Part shown: piece after piece, positions 46,944 to 56,700 of the stretch
Position numbering within the stretch: position 1 is the stretch's first letter
Layout of the letters: every line of letters begins with the position of its first letter
Assembly (NCBI RefSeq): GCF_035083965.1
Contig: NC_089726.1
Location: forward strand, 19,039,501 to 19,103,500
From: Branchiostoma lanceolatum
Lineage: Eukaryota; Chordata; Leptocardii; Amphioxiformes; Branchiostomatidae
Reading direction: 5' to 3'
DNA length: 64,000 nucleotides
Position numbers and translations under genes: made by a program
Notes under the pieces: model-generated
The model's database searches: none
What the model saw: the letters and a program-made list of their open reading frames with translations, nothing else
What the model was told of the DNA's origin: nothing

Positions 46944-47083
46944 TTACCCTGGGAGTCCAGACACCGTGTATCGGCGCGCTACCGAGCGCCGCACGCGCAC
47001 CCAAGCTTTCCCGGCCCACCCTCCCGCTGCCCCCGAAGACCTACCCCGCCCCAGATACACGGTGTCTGGACTCCAAGGGTACC
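46944..47083. repeat. GC-rich inverted repeat upstream of the peroxidase fusion gene
   Basis: GGAGTCCAGACACCGTGTAT and its complement flank about 80 bp of very GC-rich sequence. It lies 440-580 bp upstream of the TATA-like box and may be a small element or a structural feature of the promoter region. Confidence 0.7.
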
Positions 47084-47519
47084 ATTCTGTCCACCCTTCC
47101 TTTTCGTCCGAGCTGCAGACAGGCTGAGTCTCGCCAGAGGGCGATTCATGCAAGGCAAGCATTGCTTTTACAGCCAAGTCTCAACAAGTCTTCCAGGCGT
47201 TTGCTGGCATTGTGCCCGATATTAGTCCGCTGTCTGTCTACCCTGCTGTATCGTCTGACCTGTAGACAGGCCAGACGATCGCATTTCGCCATAGCTGACT
47301 ACAGTCGGTAAAAGTGTATACGCAGACTGCTGATAATCCGATTCCTATTTGGAATCTAAACGACGCCGGCATCCGAGAAGGTTTGGTTTTTACTTCGACT
47401 GATAAAGTGCATAGGACAATAGTGTGGCCTTTAGCTATTATGCAGCAAACAGACGGGCGGCAAAATTGCGACTTGATACATATGTGACGATCGATGGGGA
47501 GGGCAGGGCGTAGCGAGGT

Positions 47520-47527
47520 CTATATAA
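47520..47527 (+). promoter_or_regulatory. TATA-like box of the peroxidase/glycyl-radical gene
   Basis: CTATATAAG lies about 210 bp upstream of the start codon at 47733, the only strong TATA match just upstream of the gene. The 5' UTR would be about 180 bp if transcription starts 25-30 bp downstream. Confidence 0.5.
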
Positions 47528-47732
47528 GTCGTTACACGTACAGCCACCTATTTGTCCTCACCATTATCTAACGATTGCGTGACCAGCTTTAAAAAAAAGC
47601 ATTTCTTGTTTAAATTGATTATGCAGATGTCCTCATGTACATAACTGTAGCAGTTGAGAGAAATACTATCTGCCATTTTTTTCTTATACAGACGTGACTT
47701 GATAAAAAAGAAGCGACACCAAGTAACTCAAA

Positions 47733-50700
47733 ATGGAAATGCAGTGTCGAGTATCCGGGGACATGGAGCTGCCTGCAAAACGGGGAAGATACCAGAACGA
47801 CAGCACCCAACAAGTCTACGAATGCGACTCAAAACCAATCGGAAGAGTGCAGCCTGGCTTGTTGGCCGCCAAGCCAAAACATGGAGCCTTTGTCACCGTC
47901 AGGTACCTACAAGGAGCCGACCATCACCGACAAGAAATCATGGAGCTCATCAGGAGACTTCAACAGTACGGGAACGCAGCAGGAGAGCGAACCTGGTCGG
48001 TAGTAACCTTCAATCCGGAGCTGTGGAAAAACTGGCAAAACGGTCAGATACGGTTGGAGAAGCGTCCGGAAGGGAACTACCTACTCCCCAACTCCACCAA
48101 GTTTGTCAACACCGGCGGCGACATCTTCTTCTTCCTCAAGTCCGACTCCATGGATCACATTGGACGGCTGAAAGACATGGTCAGCCAACAGCTCAACGCC
48201 TTCCAGGACGTCAGTTTCGACGTACAAGACTCGGAGACGGGCAACAACCGCGTCATAGGCGGTCTTTTCGCCGACGGTTTGGCCAACCCAACGGACGTCG
48301 AGAACATCGACGACTTCGTCATCACGACGGAAGTGGACAAGGGCGCTACGGGTGGATCCTACATGCTGACGCAGAAGTTCGTCTTCAACTGGACCATCCT
48401 AGACAACATGACGCGTGACCAGCTTGAGAACATGATCGGGAGGACTGTGACCGACGACGTCCTAGTGGTCAATGACCCACGGAGGCACACCAAGTGTGCA
48501 CATATTCTGGACGAGAACGGGAAACATCCGCTCATCTTCCGACAGTCCATGCCCTACGGTCTCAACAAAACCGGCATCGGCCGCGAGGAGGGTACCTTCT
48601 ACATCTCCTGCGCAAACACATGTCAACGTTTCCTTGACATACTCAAGAAGCTGGTTGCGGAAGAAGACCATCTCATCAGCACCGTACACGCGGAAGAAGG
48701 GAGCCTCTGGTACGTGCCAAGCGCCGACGAGCTCGGCCTGGCGCCTGTCCCCGTCCGTGAGCAACTCACCTTGATGCCACAGTGGGACGTCAAGAGTGAC
48801 AACGGCTACATGTTCTACAACAGCCGAGAGTACATGTACCGGATGACTACAGGCGGTTACCATGACAACACGCCCAGCTCGCGCGTCCTGAAACTCATGG
48901 GTCGGGTCCTGACCGACTGGCAGCGCAGCTGGTTCGAAAAGACGGACGAGCCCCTCATCCCTGATCTCCAAAACTTCCTCAACAACGAAGACCGCACCCT
49001 CCTGGCCAAGTATGACAACGCCGTGCCCATCAGGAAAGGTCTGGCTACATACTACACATTACAGCATGTCGTCAAAACACCTCCCTTCTCCGAAAAGTTC
49101 GACCTGTACCGTATCTACCCCGATGAGCTGATCGTGGGAGTCATGCCAAGCTTCGCGTTTGGTCTTGGAAAGAGGGTGATGCCGTACCTGACGCCTGAGG
49201 AGCAAATCCCTGCCTTTCAAATGGGTGTCAACGAAGGTGCAGCTATAGGACACGTCGTGCCGGATTATCAGGTCATCCTGGACAAGGGTCTCCAAGCCAT
49301 TATTGATGAGATGGAGAACAACGCACGGTCCGCGCAAACAAAAGACAAGCAGATGTTCTTCCTCTCGGCTGCAAAGTCGTTGATGGGGGTGAAGGCTTAC
49401 ATAGAAAGCTACGCAGTGCTGGCCGATAACTTGTCCACCAAAGAAACGTTTACCGAAGAGCAGAAGGCAAATCTTCGACAGGTCCGCGACCGCATGCGGA
49501 AGCTTGCGAAGAACAAGCCGAAGACGTTCCTGGAGGCTGCACAGCTTGTATTCGCGATGCATTGCTGTCTACACATCGTCGGTGAGCTGATCTCTATCGG
49601 TCGGCTGGACCTGCTGCTGGGACCGTTCTACGCTCAGGGCCAGACAACTATGGAGGAAGCCCAGGAAATCATCGACTGTTTCTTCATGAAGATCGGCGAG
49701 AGAACCCTTCTTAACCGCCACGCAGCACAGGATAAGATATTCCCGGGAATGTGTGCCGTCCCCTATACAAGCGGCGGCAACTTCCCACAGGGCGGCTGCA
49801 TGAACCAGTGGGGACAACAGCTCACCATCGGCGGCTACCTGCCGAACGACGAACAGGTCCCAACGTCCGCCTGTAACGCAGTCACCCTGATGTGTCTCCG
49901 GGCCTCCAGGCGACTTCCCTTGAACGCCCCGTGCCTGACGTTACGACTTCACCGAGGCATCTCTCAAGAGGTGTTGGAGGAGACAGCCAAGACCCTGCTC
50001 AGTGGAGGAGCTCACCCGGTCCTGCTGCATGATGACAGGCTGGTTCCAGCTCTACAGGAGTCCGGGCGTAGAGGGATTCACGTCCGCCTGAGAGACGCCA
50101 GGAACTACGCCTGTGACGGTTGTTTCGAGCCCGTGTTCGTCGGCGCCTCCGAGTTCGCGTTCTGTACTTTCCCCCTGCTTGACGCCGTTGAAATGGCACT
50201 GAACGAGGGCACGCTCTACTCCCAGGCCGGTCCAACTTTCCTCCGGGGGTCCAAGAAATCCTTTCCCTCGCCACATGCCAATCAGATCAAAACGTTCAAG
50301 CAATTCCAAGACATCTTCCTGCAACATCTTCGCCTCCACATCCCCTTGCTCGTATCGTTCCTCGCCGGTGGCTATGGTAACATAGTGAAGGTGTGCCCCA
50401 GCCCTCTCCTGTCTGTCATGATGAGGGGGTGCATAGAGGCCGGCCGGGATCATTCAGGTGGCGGTACGGAGTACCACGATCTGGGCTTCATGTTTGTGGG
50501 CGGATCCAATGCCATCGACTCGCTCTACGCGATCAAGAAGTTAGTCTACGATCCACTCACCGCGCTGACGACCCTCCCGGATCTTCTGACCTGTCTGAAA
50601 TGTGACTGGGGCTACAACATGAAAGAGTTCCTCATCGACGTACGAGCCGGAACGGGCAGAGGGGAAGCGCAGGCAAGCTTCTTCAAACATCTTCGAGACG

Positions 50701-52045
50701 CAGCCATGTCTCTCCCAAAGTTCGGTCACGGCGAAGACGCAGAATTGAAGGAGCTGGCGTCCTGGATGTTCGAAAACGTCTTCAAGATCCTGAGGGAGAC
50801 CTTCGAGAATGCTCCCATCGGTGTGAAGGAGATCTTTGAACGGCTGGAGAAGGAGTTTTCTCTCCCCGACAGGCCGTTCGGCTTCGTGGCGCTGACAGGG
50901 ATAGGCACGTTTGAGGCGTACGTCGGGTACGGACTGAACAACGGGGCGTCGGCGGACGGACGGCGGAGCGGCCAGCCGATAGCGTCGGACCTGAGCCCGG
51001 CACCAGTACCGCAGGACCTGCCTGCTAGTCCCGACAGCTGCAACATTTACAAGTAAGTGGACAACATACAATTAGGCACTTGACTTTTTTCAAGTTACTC
51101 ACATCTTCTCTTTCTCAACTAATCAAACGGAATCCAATGCCTTTCGAATGCAATTTTGTGCTTTTACATTGATACTGTAAATGCAGAAATGTTCGCGGTG
51201 GTTTTATGTTCGCGGTTTTTGCGGCGACCGTTTCACCGCGAACTCAAAGCCACCGTGAACATTTTGGTCCAATACTGTAGAAGTATGTGACTATAGCGCT
51301 GCCGCGAAGTTAAAACCACCGCGAAATGCATTTACAGTATTTCCACCGCTGTAACGTCGTATTTTCCCTGCAAATTGTCTGTTTTGTTCAGGGCCCTGGA
51401 ATGTTGGAACCTTGACGTCATCAACATCGGCATGTCGTGCGGCTCTGAGGTGGATCTGATGATACGTGAAGACTTCCCATTGGACAAGCTGGCCGACTTC
51501 CTGCGTCACTACTCGGACCTGGACGTCCCCATTGGCTCCAACGTCATCGCAAGTAAGCCTTTTCCTGATTCGCTATTCTACAATAGCTAGAACTACAGCA
51601 CTAACATCATGGCCATTACATAATAACCAATGGAAAAAAGTCTCACTTTGAGTCACCAGACCGCAAGACAAACAGCTACATCCTGTCTCTTTTTCTGGCT
51701 GAAAAATTTCATCATCTTATCTTTGTTTTGAAAAGGGGTAGAATCGGTGGCTAGCGATCGTTTGTTCTCTCCATTCTCTATAAGTAGTCTCACGCTGATA
51801 TTTAACGCCAAAATGCAATCTAAGTCTAGTCTAGTCTGTTCTATTTAGTGATGAACTATTCTCATCTCAGTCTGTTTTTCTCCTCAGTCACGTGTGCTAA
51901 TCCGGAGACGCTTGAGAAGGCATCAAAGAAGACCGACCCATACGAGCTAGTGCGCGTGCGCCAGGGCGGTTGGACTGAGTTCTTCATCACCCTGTTCCCT
52001 GTGCACCAGGGCCAACAGCGACGCCGTATGTACGTCAAACCGTGA
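47733..52045 (+). CDS. DyP-type peroxidase fused to a glycyl radical enzyme (1212 aa, 3 exons)
   Basis: Exons 47733-51052, 51392-51552 and 51888-52045; phases and GT/AG borders agree. Residues about 45-335 are a YfeX-like dye-decolorizing peroxidase: GGLFADGLANP with distal Asp181, GGSYMLTQKF, MIGRT, proximal heme His257 (CAHI), distal Arg270 (FRQSMPYG). Residues about 385-1212 are a glycyl radical enzyme of the pyruvate formate-lyase superfamily: the GHVVPDY region, active-site thiyl Cys797 with Glu799 (DGCFEP), GGGTEYHDLG, SADGRRSGQP, and the radical loop RQGGW with Gly1188. The GCxEP motif is that of lyase/dehydratase members (choline lyase, glycerol dehydratase types), not pyruvate formate-lyase, which has two adjacent Cys. 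Substrate is unknown. No signal peptide, so it is probably cytosolic. The last residues (MYVKP) fall in a minisatellite. Its activating radical-SAM enzyme is not in this window. ATG at 47733 or 47739 may start. Confidence 0.9.
51173..51339. mobile_element. MITE of the GTTCGCGGTGG family in intron 1 of the fusion gene
   Basis: TACTGTAAATGCAGAAATGTTCGCGGTGG at one end pairs with CCACCGCGAAATGCATTTACAGTA at the other, with inner GTGACTATAGCGCTGC shared with the copy at 60303 (TATAGTCACATACTG, reversed). It places this intron in the same genome as the rest of the window. Confidence 0.8.
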
Positions 52046-52247
52046 CGTATGTACGTCAAACCGTGACGTATGTACATCAAACCGTGACGTGTGTATGTCA
52101 AACCGTGACGTACGTCAGACACGACGTATATACGTCAAACCGTAACATACGTCAGACATAATGTATGAACATCAAACCGTGACGTCATGTACGTCAAACC
52201 GCGACGTATGTACGTCAAACCGCGACGTATGAACGCCAAACTGTAAG
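52017..52247. repeat. minisatellite overlapping the stop codon of the fusion gene
   Basis: About ten imperfect units of GACGTATGTACGTCAAACCGT (20-21 bp, some shortened) run from the last codons of the coding exon into the 3' UTR. The TGA stop at 52043-52045 is part of the junction between the first two units. Confidence 0.9.
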
Positions 52248-52798
52248 ATAATCATTTTAGAAAAATTCAGTTAAAAGGTGAAGCCATATAACCATAACCA
52301 TAGCAATAGCTTATAGAAATTTAAGTATAGAGAGAGGTACGTGCACATGCACGTGGGAAAACCAACGGTAAACAATAGAAAACGTTCAGGGACGGGTCAC
52401 TATGCTAACGAGCATAGAGTGGGAAGAAAGTGGTTAGGCCCCTGTCGTCACAAATTAAGAACGTTCTCACGACTTTGCCCCCGACCACTCCTAAACCATA
52501 ATTGGCATGGCGCTGGATTGGGAGTAGCCTGGGGTCCATCCTATTCTAGCTCCACTTCGTTCCTATGATCGCATCTAAGATCAATATGAAATTCACAAGT
52601 TTGACACGTCAAACACACGACAGGTTGGCGCAGACAACTTTTAGAGACGAGTAGGCAATTTAGGTGACTGAGACTGTAAAATTAAAAGTGTCGGTGACTT
52701 TATGATTTATGGTTAAGTTGAGAACTTTTGTTACGGGAGGCCATTATTAATGTGATTTTAATTTTGAACGCATTATTGTGGAGACATGGGTGTGGTGT

Positions 52799-52804
52799 AA
52801 TAAA
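52799..52804 (+). promoter_or_regulatory. candidate polyadenylation signal of the fusion gene
   Basis: AATAAA on the plus strand about 750 bp after the stop codon, before the convergent peptidase gene ends. Position alone supports it; there is no transcript evidence. Confidence 0.35.
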
Positions 52805-52906
52805 TCAAGATGACTTCATTCCGTGAATTTGTGTGTCCTTTTTTTTCATATTCTACTTCTTGAAATGACGAAGGAATTAGAATGATAATATAATATAATA
52901 AAGGTT

Positions 52907-52912
52907 TTTATT
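52907..52912 (-). promoter_or_regulatory. candidate polyadenylation signal of the M28 peptidase gene
   Basis: AATAAA on the minus strand about 565 bp beyond the peptidase stop codon. The 52913-53476 stretch would then be 3' UTR; it contains no other recognised feature except AGCCGGTATAACCGCC at about 53367, which recurs near 63450. Confidence 0.4.
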
Positions 52913-53476
52913 TCTCATAAAAAGAGTGACAGGGTGGCAGGGTCCCAAGTAGGGACTCTGAATTGATATGCAGCTTTACACATTAGAAATATATTTAAAA
53001 CTGCACACATCACATACTGTTTCTTGTATCATAAATTGTTCAATTAAAAAGGTTTCTTGCATTAAATTATCGATTTAAAAAGGTTCTCACATTCATACAT
53101 TTTTCAGTCCTAGATTTGACTGTTTCAAGTTCGTTACAATGTGTTGTTTGGCGGTTGCTGATCTGTCCTCTGGATTAAGGGAGCAGACCTCTCAAGGACG
53201 TGTTGTTCAGCAGTTTTCTCCCAAAACGAAGGCACAACTGTTCCCGTCTCGTTTCCAATTGTTGTAGACCAAGCTAGCTGTGCAAAAATATTCCTACCTT
53301 TGACTTCGTAATAGAAAACAAATTACTCCACCCCCCCCCACATTGCCCTTGCTCTGTATCTGTATAGCCGGTATAACCGCCTTCGGCGTAACACATCAGC
53401 TTTGCAGACACGCGGCACGGTAGCAGCTGGTTATATTACATTGTACGGCCTGTCACACCTAACTTCAACTTCTCCC

Positions 53477-53758
53477 CTATGACGTTAAATCTATTGCAAT
53501 CAAAGTGTTGGCTGCTGATTGGATGGTGAATGTTATGATCGACAGCTGTTTCTGAACGTTTCGCCACGCCCCCTCTGTGTCGCCATTGTTGTTGACGGCC
53601 AGGTAGATGGCGTCACCTAGGGCAGGGAAGGTGGCTGACGAGTACAGACGGCTGGCCATGATCGTGTGCCTGCCACAAACGCGACAACGTTATTATTTAC
53701 TAATAATTATCATGATAATAATAATAATGATTCGACGACGACAATAATAATAATAATA

Positions 53759-53795
<37 letters not shown>

Positions 53796-56700
53796 TAATA
53801 ACAATAATAACAATAATAACAATAACAATAATGATAATAATAATAATAATAATAATAATTATAATGATAATAATAATAATTATAATAATAAAGTTCTTCT
53901 ACAACATTGGCAAAACCCAAAGTCATTAATGACAATTACAAAATACACATTCTGAAACTGATTCACCGACCATAATTCAATATCAACATTTATGCTCACA
54001 TTCTGCAAAATCACAAAGTACATACAATTCAAAACGAGATCTGAATTCTGTTGTTTACAGTATTCATCGCAACGCAATAGAAACACTGAAAAGCCCATTG
54101 CTAGTTGAGCTATTAGAGAAAAAAATAACGCAGTAACGAACCTGTAGAATTTCCTTCCCGGTATGCCTTGCGGGTCGATGAAGGCTCTCTCCAGCTGCAT
54201 CAGCTGGTCGTTGTACATCCGGGCAACAAACGGGCTGGGAGAGAGAAAAGCATCATGGGACATGTTCAACAATCTAATCTTGGCATGTAAATTTAAGACC
54301 ACATTCATGTAAAAATCATAAGAATACCGTTATGATAGCCCGTAAAATCGTCATTCTAGCTAAATGAACACTACCCGGCCCAAACTCATGTCAGTTCTAT
54401 CCAAGTAAGAGCTCTCTACCACCCAAAGTTATGACCTCAGTATGTCCAGAACACAAGATATCCAAACCGGAAGCTTCGTTGTAGTACCAAAGAAAGCCGC
54501 CAGTGGACCCAAAATCTGATTATTTCGTTAATGGGGTAAGTTAGACCTAACGACATACCAATTTTCATGGCAATCCATCCATAGCTTCTTGAGTTATGCT
54601 CTTCAACCATATATAGTTTACATATATACATACATACATACATACGAACATACAAACATACAAACAAATGCTACCAAAAACATAACCCTCTAGGCAAAGG
54701 TAGTACTATACTAGTAAATGGACACTTACTCCGTTATCTTCGCACCAGCAACCTCTGCATCAAATGTTTCCACCACTGTTGTGAAGTTGTTCACCGCTGA
54801 TGTTAGCGAATCTGAGAGGATGGACAAAATGTTTAAAAAGTACTGCCAATGACAATGACAATGAAGAAAGAAAACCTTGCATTCTCGTCCTTTAAAGGTT
54901 AATCATTGTTGCACTGCCTTGATTACAGTACGTTTGCAGCTTTCGTTGGAAGAATGTCGGGAACGAAACGAGGGATTGTCTTTATTTAAAAAAAACAGTA
55001 CCTGTAAGCAGATTTTTGAATTAGAATTAAAAAAAAAACATGATATTCTCTTTTCATATGATTGAAGTTGTTACTGTTGTATACAGCAGAAAAGGCGTCA
55101 CAATAGTCCTTCATATATAACAGTTACAGCTAATGACGACTACATATCAAATAACATAAATGAAAAAAATGGAAATGCATCAAAGACGGAGCATGACCAA
55201 CTGGCGTTCAAAATTCAGTATTACCTGTCTGTGTTATCAAGATAAATTTTGAGTGACGAATCTCTATGTGTAAAGGTAAAATACACACATTTACTGTATG
55301 TACAAGGCACGGAAATATTAACAACACCAATGGATTCCTCCTCACCGAGAGAGATGCCCCTCGCCGCCAGCTGACTGCCGTATCTACTCTCCAGGTCCGC
55401 CAACATCCCACCAAAGACCGCGCCGTACTCCGACAGCCGGAAGGGTAGGATGAGGGAGTCGGCCAGAGAGCGAGCTGTCTCCGCCCACAGCTGGGACATG
55501 GCCCGGTGGAACACGAAGTCCGGGTCGATAATTTTCTTCTGGAGGTGAAAAGTCGCGTACGCAGTGTGGTAGAGAGGGTAATCCCATATACCCATGGACT
55601 GTGGAGAATCAAAAAGTAAAAATGATTTACAAAAAGGATAAATAAAGCAAAGACATATTGTTTACCTTCATATAGTATTTACTCTGCTACTTTACCAGTA
55701 ACCATGGTGACAACCGTCTAGTCCAGGTCATTGACCTTATTTATTTGGAGAAGAAGGAGAGGAAGAAACGGAGCAAAAACTATATGTTTCCCTTTGAGAA
55801 TAAATATAATAATTAGTTTTGCAAAATATAGTTTCGACAGCATGCAAGTTACATGTAAGAAAATCAAAGGGCCCAAGAATGCAATCAAGTTGAATAAATT
55901 GATGCTTTCTAGCATATGATAGATGTCTTTTTTAACAGTACGACGTTGCAACTGAACTTGGACTGTTGAATATTGTACTTGCAATATACATATCATATTT
56001 CTCTCCAGACATACAATGTATCAACACACTTGTCTAAAGAAGCAATTTCTTTGATTAGCAACATATCTATAAGTGACTATATGCCCTTCTTGTATTCGAC
56101 GGGATTAGACTGTGACGTAACAAATAAAAATGGCTGACCGTGTCCTGGAAAAACGCCAAGTCGATAGACGGTATGCCGATTCGGTGGACGAAGGGTGTGA
56201 AATCACTCCCAGATCTCGGAAGATCCACTCTGTTTACAAGAGAGAATGAGTGATTGAATGAAAGATTTTATTGCACAACGATTGCATTGGTGACAATGTA
56301 TGACAATGTACAGGTAACACAAGTGACAGTTTAGGTCTAATTTTCAACTATTCTAAGTACTACACTACTACATAGAATGATAGTTGCAAGAATATTCATC
56401 AATCAGTGACTTAAAAAAAGGTTACGAGATACCAAGGAGGTATATAAAACCTCCTCGGAGATACGGACCTCCAAATTTTCGATGTCTACTTTACACTTTG
56501 ATCACGAAGTGACCTAGTCTCGCGAGAACACGAGACTAGGACGAGACTTGTTCTCGCGAGACTAGGTCATTCCGTGATCAAGACGTACAGTAGACATCGA
56601 ACATTTGGAGGTGCGTATCTCGTAACCTTTTTTTAAGTCACTGATTGATGAATATTCTTGTAACTGTTATCACACGTGACTGACGAATCTCTTCAAATAT

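Larger units (their letters stand above)
41273..47519. other. gene-free, repeat-dense interval
   Basis: No exon is recognised between the acid phosphatase start and the peroxidase/glycyl-radical gene. The interval holds nested inverted-repeat elements (42.1-43.5 kb), a MITE of the GTTCGCGGTGG family (43.6-44.0 kb), diverged direct repeats (about 44770-44885 versus 45170-45290), a 12-bp tandem motif (45.07-45.15 kb), an element with perfect terminal repeats (45.5-46.2 kb), a CA microsatellite and a GC-rich hairpin region just before the next promoter. Confidence 0.6.

Noticed and set aside
46583..47311. 242-codon open frame rich in HTHTHT
   Set aside because: It is an open frame through a CA microsatellite and a GC-rich hairpin region; no domain is present.
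47654..48418. 254-codon alternative frame over the start of the fusion gene
   Set aside because: It is a shadow of the GC-rich real frame, which has the DyP motifs in order.
47733..51056. Bacterial contamination as the source of the peroxidase/glycyl-radical gene
   Set aside because: The gene needs two GT-AG introns to complete the glycyl radical domain, and one intron carries a MITE family found elsewhere in this window.
53666..53935. Ile/Tyr-rich open frames on both strands
   Set aside because: They are translations of the AAT microsatellite in the peptidase's last intron.
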